From: Adiantum capillus-veneris | Taxonomy: Eukaryota; Streptophyta; Polypodiopsida; Polypodiales; Pteridaceae | DNA: 64,000 nt | Direction: 5' to 3' | Assembly (NCBI GenBank): GCA_014529385.2 | Contig: CM043958.1 | Coordinates: 119,221,018 to 119,285,017 of the forward strand | Shown: piece after piece, positions 34,982 through 45,640 of the stretch | Layout of the letters: every line of letters begins with the position of its first letter | Numbering within the stretch: position 1 is the first letter of the stretch | Notes under the pieces: model-generated | Database searches by the model: none | Told to the model about the DNA's origin: nothing | The model's input: only the letters and a program-made list of their open reading frames with translations | Program-made: the position numbers and the translations under genes

Positions 34982-35365
34982 ATGGTAAGTACAAGACGCT
35001 CCAAAACAAAGGTAGCCGGAGCAATTTCGGGATGCAACATGGATGACATCCTTCCAATTGTCGACGTAAACATAAAAGGAAAGAGGGTTGGAAACACCTA
35101 CATTGATGGAGGTGCACAAATCTGTGGAATGAGCGAAGCTATGATGCTTCGATTAGGGCTCGAGGTTGACAGACCTTCTCCATGCAAGGCAAAGATGGCA
35201 AACAACGCAAAAGTAAAGTGTGTGGGTGTGGTAAGTGCCGTGAAATCCAAAGCTTTCAACACTGAGGTAGAGGTAGATGTTTTTGTAATGCCTACTAAGG
35301 GGGAGGGCTATCCACTAATTTTGGGAAGGCCATGGTTGATGGCCATGAAGGCAAAACAAGATTGA
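34982..35365 (+). CDS. Gypsy aspartic protease domain (altered active site)
   Basis: The frame reads upstream of the ATG as QWSKMVSTRRSK and contains YIDGGAQICGMSEAMM at the retropepsin active-site position and PLILGRPWLMAMKAKQD at the C-terminal ILGRPWL signature. The family motif is D-T/S-G; here it is D-G-G. This enzyme cleaves Gag-Pol in the particle. It ends with a stop at 35363-35365, and the pol frame continues in pieces downstream. It starts 18 bp from the broken LTR edge at 34964. Confidence 0.7.
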   Translation: MVSTRRSKTKVAGAISGCNMDDILPIVDVNIKGKRVGNTYIDGGAQICGMSEAMMLRLGLEVDRPSPCKAKMANNAKVKCVGVVSAVKSKAFNTEVEVDVFVMPTKGEGYPLILGRPWLMAMKAKQD

Positions 35366-35703
35366 GGTACTGGCCTTCTACGCATGACCGGTAAGAAAGG
35401 GGAGACAATCTACTAGGACATGAGGATTGGCAAGCAGAAGCAAATGAATCTGGAAACATCGGCAGATGAAACCACTAGCGAATCTTCCAGTTCTGAGGAG
35501 GAGACCACATCCACCGACGAAAGTGACAGTTCCATTGATGTGATGGGTATCATTATGAAGGATCCACAAAGGGTAAGCACAACTGGTGATCCATCACCAA
35601 AAGGGCAACCCAATGAAGAGGAGAGCAAATCACCTAGCCTAGGAGGAAGTAGGTTGAAGGGTATGTTGCTACGGAATTAACACTTGAGGAGAAAGATAGT
35701 TTT
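35366..35703 (+). pseudogene. Broken linker between protease and RT
   Basis: An acidic, Ser-rich frame (35420-35680, TSADETTSESSSSEEETTS) lies between protease and RT. It is separated from them by stops and is probably the original inter-domain linker of Pol. Confidence 0.45.
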
Positions 35704-36540
35704 TTGCAAATGTTGATGGGATTTCCTAACCTGTTCATTGACAACTATGAAAGAATCACAGGCATTACAGTGGTGGAACATCATATTAAGCTGAAGGAAG
35801 GGGTAAAACCAGTTGTGCAAAAGCTACGACGATTGGGGGTCATACAAGAAAAGGCACTCTTGGTCGAGGTAAGGAAACGGCTGGAGGCGGGATTCATCTA
35901 TCCTGTAGAAAACTCAGAATGGGTGTCACCTGTAGTGGTGACGCCTAAAAAGAATGGTAAGTGGAGGGTCTGTGTTGACTACAAACCACTAAATGTAGCT
36001 ACAAAGAGAGACCACTTTCCTCTCCCTTTCTTGGATGAAATTCTGAATAAAGTAGCGGGTTTTGAATGCTATACCGTCTGTGATGGTTATTCTGGATACT
36101 TTCAAATACGCATAGCCTTGGAAGATCAGCTAAAAACCACTTTTATCATGCCATGGGGTTGTTTTGCATACAGGGTTATGCCATTTGGTCTCACAAATGC
36201 ACCTGCCACATTCCAAAGATATGTCACATATGTTTTTCAACCGTTCTTTGGAACATCCATAAGAGTGTTCATTGATGATTTTTGTATATATAGCTCCCGT
36301 ATTTCACATTTAGAAAAGGTAACTGAAGGTTTGGCCAGGTTGCAGAGCTTAGGTGGGCAATTAAATGTGGATAAATGCCACATTGGGGAGAGTAAAGTCA
36401 TTCTACTAGGCCATGAAATTTCAGCAAAAGGTATCAACGCCGACCCAAATAAGGTGTCCGCACTCATAGCCCTACCTTCACCAACGACCGCACATCAACT
36501 GGTCTCTTTTCTACAGAAGGTGAGGTACTTAAGTAGCTGA
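35704..36540 (+). pseudogene. Gypsy reverse transcriptase (3'-truncated)
   Basis: This 278-codon frame has RT motifs in order: EVRKRLEAGFIYPV, WVSPVVVTPKKNGKWRVCVD, HFPLPFLDEILNKV, YSGYFQIRI, MPFGLTNAPATFQRYV and the catalytic VFIDDFCIY (the two Asp are present), then GHEISAKGI. It stops after FLQKVRYLSS, just where the thumb and RNase H would start. The domain core is intact but the enzyme cannot be complete. Confidence 0.85.
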
Positions 36541-36800
36541 GTATGCAGCACTAACAATGAAGCTGAGTATGCAGCACTAACCAAGGGTCTACAATGGTGC
36601 GTCTCGCAAGGTGTACAATGCCTTAATGTATTTGGGGATGCTCTACTTCTGGTAAGGCAAGTAAATGGAGCATGGACATGCAAGAATCCTAGTTTAAGGA
36701 CTCACTTAAGTGGTGTAAAAACCTTGTTGGGTAAGTTTGAAGAAGTTCAAATACACCATATCCCAAGGGCTCAAAACCAAGAAGCAAATGCCCTAGCAAG
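36541..36800 (+). pseudogene. RNase H C-terminal remnant
   Basis: NEAEYAALTKGLQW, NVFGDALLLVRQV and the end of RNase H (HHIPRAQNQEANALAS) are visible. The N-terminal part with the first catalytic Asp is missing. A 26-bp direct repeat (GCTGAGTATGCAGCACTAAC twice, at 36536 and 36562) marks the deletion junction. In the last motif the usual Asp is replaced by Asn. Confidence 0.7.
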
Positions 36801-38208
36801 TGAAAGACTACAGAAAGTGGTGGTTGGAGCAATAAAACTAAAGCTCCCTCTATTTCAAGGCAGTGATGCCTTGCCTGACATCATGCATTTTTTGGAAACA
36901 GGGGAATGCCCATCAGATTTAACAAAGGGACAGAAGCAATGGCTGACGCGGAAGGCCACAAGGTATCGACTCATCAATGACGGTTTGTACTGTAAGGGTA
37001 AGGACCGAATACTCAGGAAGGTCCCTCTCTCTCAGGAAATCACGGGAGTAATTTCTAGTTGTCACGACGGGGTTTGTGGTGGTCACTTTGCCCTAGACAT
37101 AACAAGTAGGAAAATCTTGCAAGCAGGCTTCATATGGCCTAGCCTCAATCGTGATGTACACCACTGGTGCAAAACATGTAAGTTGTGTCAAAAGGCCGGC
37201 ACTAGATCACTTATGCCTGAACCACAGACACCTATTCTCTCATATGGCCCATTTGAAAAATGGGGTATCGACGCCATTGGGCCATTACCTAGGGCCAACT
37301 CAGGAAAATTCTACATTATCATGGGGGTCGACTACATGACTAGATGGGCAGAGGCTACAGCCACCACTAGAATCACAGCGGTAGAGGTAGCTAAATTTAT
37401 CTACGAGCACATATGCTGTAGGTTTGGTACACCTTTAGAGATCATCTCTGATAGAGGGCCAGGTTTCAGAGCAGACTTGGTAGGAGAATTAATGCAGAAA
37501 CTGGGCATTACAAGGAGGCACTCTTCACCATATTACCCTCAATGTAATGGCCTAGTTGAAAAGGTAAATGGAATGGTTTCTAAAATTATTACCAAGCAGG
37601 TAAACAATCATCCCGGAGACTGGGATAAGTATCTACTACCAGCTTTATGGGCCTACAGAACTTCATTTCGTACATCCTTGGGATTCACACCGTATCATCT
37701 AGTATTTGGTAAGGAAGCAATCTTGCCCATTGAAGTGCAACTACAAAGTCTCAGAGTAATGGCAAGCCAACTTCAACAACCCAACATGCATTTGAGAGAT
37801 CACATCATCAACTTGGAAAGACTGCAGCTGGACAGAGAAGAAGCAATAAATTATTATGCAGCACAAGAAGAGCATAGACGGCTTAGCTTTAACGAGCATC
37901 TCCGGAAAAAAGAATTGAAGAAAGGAATGTTGGTGCTCCGCTACGACAATCGCTTCGACACGCGCAAGGATAAGAAACTCCTGCTCCAATGGGAAGGCCC
38001 TTTCATCATCAGGAAAAAGTATGCCAATGGAAGCTACCAGCTTATGGAGGCTGATGGAAAACTTCATAAAACCAGGGTAAATGGTTGGCGACTTAAACCT
38101 TATTTTCTTCGATTTGACCAGGCTCCACCAATTGACATTCCAGATGAGGACACACCATCAGCCGCCACCTCCAACGATAATGATCAAACAGATGAGCTAG
38201 AGACATGA
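36724..38208 (+). CDS. Gypsy integrase
   Basis: This 494-codon frame holds the end of RNase H and a full integrase. The HHCC zinc finger lies near residues 114-156 (HDGVCGGHF..CKTCKLCQ). The catalytic Asp-Asp-Glu are visible as GIDAIGPLP, SDRGPGF and QCNGLVEKVNG. A C-terminal GPF segment (WEGPFIIRK) ends the core. No chromodomain is visible; the tail is acidic. Integrase inserts element cDNA in the nucleus. The frame is open and the triad present, but it is downstream of a broken RT-RNase H. Confidence 0.88.
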   Translation: MLGKFEEVQIHHIPRAQNQEANALASERLQKVVVGAIKLKLPLFQGSDALPDIMHFLETGECPSDLTKGQKQWLTRKATRYRLINDGLYCKGKDRILRKVPLSQEITGVISSCHDGVCGGHFALDITSRKILQAGFIWPSLNRDVHHWCKTCKLCQKAGTRSLMPEPQTPILSYGPFEKWGIDAIGPLPRANSGKFYIIMGVDYMTRWAEATATTRITAVEVAKFIYEHICCRFGTPLEIISDRGPGFRADLVGELMQKLGITRRHSSPYYPQCNGLVEKVNGMVSKIITKQVNNHPGDWDKYLLPALWAYRTSFRTSLGFTPYHLVFGKEAILPIEVQLQSLRVMASQLQQPNMHLRDHIINLERLQLDREEAINYYAAQEEHRRLSFNEHLRKKELKKGMLVLRYDNRFDTRKDKKLLLQWEGPFIIRKKYANGSYQLMEADGKLHKTRVNGWRLKPYFLRFDQAPPIDIPDEDTPSAATSNDNDQTDELET

Positions 38209-38220
38209 ATGCCTCTAGCC

Positions 38221-38236
38221 AAAAGGGGAGGGCGAA
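38221..38236 (+). other. Polypurine tract
   Basis: AAAAGGGGAGGGCGAA directly precedes the right LTR (TGATGGGG..), as expected for the plus-strand primer of an LTR retrotransposon. Confidence 0.75.
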
Positions 38237-39517
38237 TGATGGGGGCTTTTCACAAGCCAAGCTCCCATACCCCTCTTCTCTCGTCCCCACCCCATGAAAA
38301 CCCCCTCTTACGGAGGGAGTGATAAAAGGCATTGGAAAAAGTAAGAAAAAAATAAAGTATGATTATGTAAATATATAAAAAAGGTAAAATAGGCCACCTC
38401 ATGCCTGCGGGGTAGCCCATCCCCACCTTGCCTCCTTTTTCTTCACTGTTGCCCCGCCCGGTGTCCCTTTTCCTCTCCTCCACTCAAAAGGTCAACCTCC
38501 TCTCTCTTCCCCTTGTCCTTTCTCCTTTCTCTCTCCCCTCAAGCTACCCCACCTCTCACCAATAATGCACCCTAACTCACATGCAACTTACCCTATCTTC
38601 CAAAATAGTATACCCCACCCCCTCTTTCTCTCTCCTATCATATCCCATGATCCAAATACCCCCCTCTCTCTCTAAAGGGCGCCATGTCTCTTGTCTTGTA
38701 GCTAAATAACCTCCCCCACACTCACACACACTCAGTTTCACTGAAAAAGGTGCCCACAGACCCATCCCCACCCGGTGGTTACCTGATTTTTCTTGTGTTC
38801 ACACACACTTGCACACAGATTCACCTCTGAACACTCTCCCCTCTTGTAATTACTTTATTCTCCATGTCACCTCTCACTTTTTTTCATCAACCCATCTCTC
38901 TCTCTTAGTCTCTCTCTCATGAGACTGCTGTTCTGGCACATATACACACAGCCAGACAAGTGGGGCCCACAGTCACATGGCCTATGTAGATAATGATTTC
39001 TTTATTTCTAAATTCTAGAATTTCTTCCCCCTCCTCCCCTATATAAAGAGGGTTCACCATCACACTAAGGACACACCATCACCAAAGAACACACTATGCA
39101 CTGTGTGTGCCTAGTGCACACACACACACCCACACCATCACCATCACCGCAATCACCATGCTTGTCTTGAGCATGACCTCTACACCCTTGGCTATGGAAG
39201 ATGAAGGGCAACTAAATGAAGGATGATGGCCATAACCCTCGTGCGAGTCTTCGCCATCAACTCCCACCTATCCGCCATGTGCTCTACCACTCTCTCCCTT
39301 CTCATTCCCCTACCCTATGCTCCCCATTTCATCGCCTTATTCTCTAAATAAAGCTTGAGGTTTTGTGAGTATGTTTTCTTGCAATGTTTTGCCCATGTGA
39401 GGTGTGCGGAATCGCCACCTAGTCTTGTGTTTGGAGTGAGCTTGTGTATGTGTGAAGGGTGTGCGGATTCGCCATCCTTTTGTGGTGCCTAAGTACTAAG
39501 CCGCTATACCCCCTCCC

Positions 39518-39564
<47 letters not shown>

Positions 39565-39773
39565 TGATCTCATTCCCTTTCCTCTTCATCATTACTCCCA
39601 AGCATCCATCTCTCTTGGATGAAAACTTTGTTATGGTGGTGTGTTGTTTGCGTCCTAGCCGCTGAAGCTAGGTGGTGCCCCTGTTTGCTTTACTATGACA
39701 GGCTCGAGGCGCGCCATTCAGTCCCCGGTGTTTTAGAGGCCGTCGGGGTTCGGGGTTCGCTTTGCTCCCGTCA
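38237..39773 (+). mobile_element. Right (3') LTR of the Gypsy element
   Basis: A 1,537-bp LTR bounded by TGATGGG and CCCGTCA, directly after the polypurine tract. It has a TATA box (TATATAAAG, about 39040), an AATAAA signal (about 39347) and a CT run (39519-39561). The next base belongs to the PPR array, so transcripts from this LTR would run into that array. The 5-bp flank GTGCC could not be matched at the left side of the element. Confidence 0.9.
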
Positions 39774-39789
39774 GTGCCATCATGGAAGC

Positions 39790-42600
39790 ACGAAAATGTC
39801 TTTATAGTCATGCTCTTCACTTGGAATGCGTTGTTTGCAGAACACGCCCAACATTGCTTATGGAAGGAAGCTGTGGAATGTTTTAACTTCATGTGAATAG
39901 AAGGTCTCTTTCCATCTGCATTCACCTATGCTTGCACCTACAAAGCCTATGGTATTCTATACGCAGGGGCTGTTGCAGAAAGATTTCAGTGCTTTCATCA
40001 ATTGTATGCCAAATGCGGTTCCCTTACAAAATCCACTTCATGGGCATCCCCTTTGGGATGTGGTCTCTTGGAGTGCGTTGTATGCAGGATATGCCCAAAA
40101 TGCTTGTGGCAAAGACATTCTTGGTTGTTTTACCCAGATGCGAAGAGGAGGCCTTTCTCCAAAGGCAATCACCTATGCTTGCACCTTGAACCCATGTGGC
40201 CTTATGCAAGATCTTCACATAAGTGAGAGAATTCTCAATGAGATTGCTGGTCAGGGACTTTTGGAGAAACAAGTTGTTCTTGGCACCTTTTTGTGCTTGG
40301 TCTTTCTAGTGTGGTACCCTCAGGAAAGCACGAGGAGTTCTTGACGACCTTCTTGTTGGGAATGTCATCACTTGGAACATGTGGATTGCAAGATATGCCC
40401 AACATGGCAGCAACATGGAAGTTGTGGGTTGCTTTTAGTGGATGCGAAGGGAAGGTCTCTCTCCACATGCAATTGCCCATGCTTGCACCTTCACATGACT
40501 GAGAGACTTCACGATGATCTTGCAAGTCAAGGACTGTGGGAAGAATATGCATTTGTTCCAGGCTGGGTTGAGGAATCTTTGGACTGGCTAGTCATGGGCT
40601 ATTGCAAAAACATGCGCTGCTTGGAAATAAAGCATTGGAATGCAATGTTCGTGAGATACGCACAACCCGAGCGGGGCCGGTTGCGAGATGTGCGCAACAA
40701 GAGCAGCACCAGAGGCTGTTGAAAAAAGATGTTGTGCTTGGCACTGTCTTGGTCGATATGTATGCGAAATGTGATGCGCTTTAGAAATCTCAGAAAGTGC
40801 TTGAGGAGCTTCCTGTTGCCTCTTGGAATGCATTGATTGGGGGATGTGCACAACAAGAGCAGGGCCAGGAAGCTCTAGGCTGTTTTCAGTGGATGCAAGG
40901 CATTGGAATGCACTAGTCACGAGATATGCACAACAGGAGCAGGGCATGTTGCGGGATGTGCGCAACAAGAGCAGCACCAAAAACTGTTGAAAAAAGATGT
41001 CGTGCTTGGATCTATCTTGGTCAATATGTATGCCAAATGTGGTGCGCTTGAGAAAGCACAAAAAGTGCTCGAGGAGCTTCCTGTTGCCTCTTGGAATGCA
41101 TTGATTAGGGGATGTGCACAACAAGAGCAGGGCCAGAAAGCTCTAGGTTGTTTTCAGCAGATGCAAAGCATTGGAATGCATTGGTCGTGAGATACGCACA
41201 ACAAAATCAGGCTAGTTGCAAGATGTGTGCAACAAGAGTAGCGCCAGTAGAGGCTGTTGAAAAAAGATGTCGTGCTCGGATCTGTCCTTGTTAATATGTA
41301 TGCCAAATATGGTGCGCTTGAGAAGGCACAAAAAGTGCTTGAGGAGCTTCTTGTCTAGAAGGTCGCCTCTTGGAATGCACTGATTGTGGGATGTGTGCAA
41401 CAAGAGCAGCGCCAGAGTCCGGAGTGTGGACTCTCGGAATGCAAAGAGTGCAAGATTTGCCACGGGAGAAAGCTCTAGTCTGTTTGTAGCATATGCAATC
41501 ACCTATGCATGCATCTTGAAGGCATGTGGCTCTACGCAAGATGCTGACAAAAATTTACGCTGATATTGTTAGTCAAGGGCTGTTGATGACAAAAGATGTC
41601 GCGCTTGGCACTACCTTGGTCGATCTGCATGCCAAATGTGGTGCGCTTGAGTAAGCACAAAAAGTGCTTGAGCTTCATGTCCGGAATGTCGCCTCTTGGA
41701 AGGCACTGATTGCGGGATGTGCACAATAAGAGCAGGGCCAGAAAGCTCTAAGCTATTTTTACCAGATGCAAAGCAAGAAAGCTCTAAGTTGTTTTTATCG
41801 TATGCAAAGCATTGGAATGCACTGGTTGTGGGACACACATAACACGAGCAGGGCCAGAAAACTCTAGGCTACTTTCAACTTCTCTTATAACGGATTAAGT
41901 GCGGAAAATGCTCACATCGCAGATACAAGGAAGCTATGGGTTGTTTTAATCGGATGCAAATTGAAGTTTCTCGCTAAAGCATCAAGAGGAACCTTTGAAC
42001 TGTTTTTGTTGAGATGCAACATGAGGGAAACTCTATTGCAATCTTCTTTCTCAGTGTGCAAAGCAAGAAAGCTCTAAGCTGTTTTTATCAGATGCAAAGC
42101 AAGAAAGCTCTAAGCTGTTTTTATCGTATGCAAAGCATTGGAATGCACTGGTTGTGGGACACACATAACACGAGAAGGGCCAGAAAACTCTAGGCTACTT
42201 TCAACTTCTCTTATAGCGGATTAAGTGCAGGAGATGCTCACATCGTAGATACAAGGAAGCTATGGGTTGTTTTAATCGGATGCAAATTGAAGTTTCTCGC
42301 TAAAGCATCAAGAGGAACCTTTGAACTGTTTTTGTTGAGATGCAACATGAGGGCAACTCTATTGCAATCTTCTTTCTTAGTGTGCTCATTGCATGGGTTG
42401 TTGATTATAAAGGATCTTGGAAACATGTGCTTGCTGATTCTTTGGCTCATATGTATGCCAAATGTTGTTCCCTTTTACAAAGCACAAAAAGTTGTTGCAA
42501 TGTGTTAATGAGTGATTCTTATGAAAATGCTTGCATATTAGAGACGACACAGAAATTTGAATGCATGAGGATTAAGAATGGTACTCAAAAGCAGTGAGGA
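39790..42600 (+). pseudogene. Decayed PPR gene array, plus strand
   Basis: Broken pentatricopeptide-repeat modules recur over 2.8 kb. Examples are VVSWSALYAGYAQNACGKDI with SPKAITYACTLNPCGLMQD (40060-40210), VVLGTVLVDMYAKCDAL and VASWNALIGGCAQQEQGQ (40730-40870), and [20 protein letters not shown] (41025-41085). PPR proteins are organelle RNA-binding helical-repeat proteins; the P, L and S type spacing fits plant PLS families. No frame exceeds ~180 codons and stops and frameshifts are frequent. Modules from about 40691 repeat with a ~267-bp period, and a 326-bp unit near 41880-42390 is also tandemly duplicated. Confidence 0.8.
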
Positions 42601-42986
42601 CAAAGTTGTTGGACTAATACAAGTGGAAGGGCTCAATGATTTGTTGATGACGATATCAAGTATCTACAAGGCAAACATATCTAGTTGTAGGCTATCATAT
42701 TGCGCTCATACTTGTCCCCTATCACTGCAAAAGAGCCTCTCGGCTCTTCCATACTAAAGCTTTGGTGATGCAACTTCAACCTTCGCGTTGGTCACTGCGT
42801 CTTTAGTATGCACCTATTGCGCTCAAAATAATTTTCTACCACTGTAAAAAATCCCTCTCGGCTCTTTCATACCAAAGCTTGGTGATGCAGCTTCAGCCTT
42901 TGCAATGTCCACTCCGCATCCACTTTCATGTTTGTTTCGAGCAGTGCGGCCATATGGAAGATTGAATGCAACGTGTGTGCACCAAT
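42601..42986. other. Unassigned spacer in the PPR region
   Basis: No PPR signature. Two short related stretches (CCTCTCGGCTCTT) occur near 42734 and 42855. No gene recognised. Confidence 0.4.
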
Positions 42987-43147
42987 GATAGACATTCAAT
43001 CGCACAGTGAGTAAGCACTACCATTTTTTATTTTTGACATTGAGAACGCAAATAATGCATGCGCTATAAATTGCACACTGTCGTGGGAATGGCATGTTCC
43101 CTCGTATTATAAAAATTGGGGAGGACTGTGCAAATGCCCCCACGCAA
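42987..43147. repeat. 161-bp repeat, copy 1
   Basis: About 83% identical to 43548-43709, from GATAGACATTCAATCG to GGGGAGGACTGTGCAAA. Both copies lie between PPR module fragments. No terminal inverted repeats seen. Confidence 0.8.
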
Positions 43148-43547
43148 GGAGTTGATATGGGCAGAAAAAGTGCTTGAGGAGTTTCGTTTCCGGAATGTCG
43201 CCTCTTGAAATGGATTGATTACGGGTTGTGCAAAACAGATCGCAGGAAGGGTCTCTATCCATATGCAATCAACTACGCCTACACAGGAATCTAGAAGGCA
43301 CACGGGTCAGCAGATGCAATGACGTACACAGCCATAGATATTAGAATTCACGATATGATCGCTAGTCAACGTTGTTGGGAGTATGATGTCATGCTTGGTG
43401 GTGGTTTGATCGATATGTATACAAAATGTGGTGTTCTCACAATAGCACAAAATCTTCTTTAAGGGTATCCTCCCAGGGATGTCGTCTCTTGCAGCGGGTT
43501 AAGTGCAGGAGATGCCCAACATCGTTGATACAAGGAAGTCCATTGGC
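43148..43547 (+). pseudogene. Isolated PPR module fragments
   Basis: AEKVLEEFRFRNVAS (about 43163-43205) and YDVMLGGGLIDMYTKCGVL (about 43382-43440) are PPR-like, interrupted by stops. They lie between the two 161-bp repeats. Confidence 0.65.
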
Positions 43548-43709
43548 GATAGACATTCAATCGTGTGGTGAGTAAGCATTATTATTTTATGATTTTTGAT
43601 ACTCAAAATGCAATTAATGAATACACTGAAAATTGCACGCTGCCATGGGAATGGCACGTTCCCTCGTATTATAAAAATTGGGGAGGACTGTGCAAACTCC
43701 CCCATGCAA
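43548..43709. repeat. 161-bp repeat, copy 2
   Basis: Direct repeat of 42987-43147; see that entry. Confidence 0.8.
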
Positions 43710-43952
43710 CGAGACTTACATGTTTTCTTTTTTTTTTATAAATATGGAACAACAAACAATTAATAACATTGACATCTTGTATGATCATGAACATTGAGCT
43801 TGACGAAACTCTTAACACTCCTTGTGGTTTTTGGCGAGGTACCCCTCTGAAGCACTACGATCGGTAACCAATTTATGCAGAGGTACACGACTAAACCACG
43901 ACGATCGATATCCCAAACACTCTCAGGTAAAAAATTCTAACACTCTTTCAAG

Positions 43953-43956
<4 letters not shown>

Positions 43957-43991
<35 letters not shown>
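43957..43991. repeat. (CT)n microsatellite
   Basis: About 17 CT units. Confidence 0.9.
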
Positions 43992-43996
<5 letters not shown>

Positions 43997-44048
43997 CCAA
44001 TATTTTGTTCGATTTCAATTCGATGGAACATAGCTAACGAAGCACTCC

Positions 44049-44147
44049 AGTTATATCCTTGATCTACTTGTAGCAACCATTGACATAGAGAATAGAAGTA
44101 TATCCTACAGTTATTATCCGATTTAAACTAATCCTAGTATCCCAATA
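44049..44147 (-). repeat. Inverted copy of the 30161 LTR-like start
   Basis: Reverse complement of about 30161-30262 at ~88% identity (TGTAGGATATACTTCTATTC is shared). It ends next to dispersed repeat S copy 2, as at 30161, but in the opposite orientation and on the other side of S. Confidence 0.75.
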
Positions 44148-44161
44148 GGGGGAATCAAACA

Positions 44162-44285
44162 AGGACTTTCTTCGTCCCAATCACACGCTCAAGAGCCTGA
44201 GACATGTTGGCAAGGCGCAGTAGCAGTGAAGAGAAATATGAAAAGATGCAAAATGGCAGTAGGTTCCAGGACACATGCATTTCTT
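44162..44285. repeat. Dispersed repeat S, copy 2
   Basis: Same-orientation copy of 30020-30158. A 117-aa frame (44204-44557) starts within it but shows no recognisable domain. Confidence 0.75.
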
Positions 44286-45640
44286 CGACAAGTTGGGATC
44301 AGTCTACAGAAGTAGCACATTCCTTCTCTGAGGAGGACCGGCGTTTGGTGTTGCTGGGTCTCGCTCCATGCATAGAGATGCTTTCTCTTCAAAAAGCTGA
44401 AAATATGCATGCTTGGGTAGCAACATGCTTGATTCTATGGAGAGGCCCCGGCATCCAAAATTTGCACAGAGACAATGATGCCCAACAAGACATTCTCGCC
44501 GCCGCCGCCACGAATTACTGTGGCCAGCTTTTTGAGGTAAGGATTGAATTCAACTAGCCCAAAATCAAGGTTGGTAGAAAAGGTGAAGGTGGAGGAGGTG
44601 GCAATATAGGGGTGACTTCAGGGCTCATCACGAATGGGCACCCAATTAATGGGAGTAATAAAAATCCTTGGTTGCCAGTGGTGCTGCCCTTGGTAAATAG
44701 GTCTCATCCAGGCTGGCAATGGGTTGGTGGCCCTCGGTGGAGGTTCACTCTGCATAGGACCATCCTTATGGGGAAGTTTTCCACCTCGTGGATCCATGGC
44801 TTCTGGTAGAAAAGACACGGTTTTGCAGCTGCTTTCTGGTACCTTTTGCTCGCTTGCTCTGCACCCTGTTTTGTTATTAGACATGATTGACAAAGAGGAA
44901 CAAGAATTGATCGTATGCTGAGGGTTGCTTAGTATTTACTTCACACGACAAAGGGTCTTGGAGCCATTCACAGGCGGCGCTCTGTTTGCAAAGTCTCTGC
45001 AAAACCTTGGAGAAGTTTACAAGCACGCCGAGAATTTTGACAACACATTGGCCATCAGCAGACATTGGCAATCTTCTGCTGCTAAAAAAAAAAGCACATT
45101 GAAACAGCTATGAATCAATACCAAGAAAGTAGAGTCAATTTTGCTACCTGCATTGTCACTATACCAGCCATGACAGTGGAGACAAAGATTTTCTTCATAC
45201 CCATAGAATGTAGAAGACAAAACCATTGGTGAACAAGCCATCTTTTATTGAAGTGCGGACGAAATCGATGCATAGAGCTTACGGCTCTTGTCGATCATTC
45301 CTGTATGATGAGCTAAAGCTTGAATTGGTGAGAGAAATGGTGGGCCTTAAAACCAATCATCGTAATGAGTCTATTATTTCTTTCATTGAGCCTTGACCAT
45401 GTTGATGTTGTTTAGGGCAGACAATGGGTCTATGGTGACACTGTGTCTATTTGCTATATTGTTTTTTTTGGATTTTGATATGTACCATGTGGTAGAGAGC
45501 ACCACACCCTCTATTTTTAACTTTTGATCATGTAAATATTTTTGAGATAATACTGTATTTTCATCAATTTCATAGGACTGACTGACAACTTACCTCTTAT
45601 AGGTTATCAAGATTATATTAATTTTTGGACACGTCAGTTG
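44286..45640 (+). promoter_or_regulatory. Upstream region of the ethylene receptor gene
   Basis: 1.36 kb before the receptor ATG. No protein domain is recognised in the short frames here (for example 44724-44921, 44925-45113). Just upstream of the ATG, CTTACCTCTTATAG|GTTATC (acceptor near 45601) looks like a 3' splice site, so the gene may have an intron in its 5' UTR with a leader exon somewhere in this stretch. No unambiguous TATA box was identified. Confidence 0.35.

Noticed and set aside
34982-38208. Endogenous pararetrovirus (caulimovirus)
   Set aside because: There is an integrase with DDE residues, LTRs, a polypurine tract and no movement-protein signature, which fits a Gypsy retrotransposon.
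40588-41124. 178-aa minus frame in the plus-strand PPR array
   Set aside because: It is antisense to recognisable PPR modules and itself has no motif.
43066-43303. 79-aa minus frame
   Set aside because: It spans the 161-bp repeat and PPR debris and has no motif.
45638-45640. TTG as start codon of the receptor
   Set aside because: An ATG follows immediately; nuclear plant genes rarely start at TTG.
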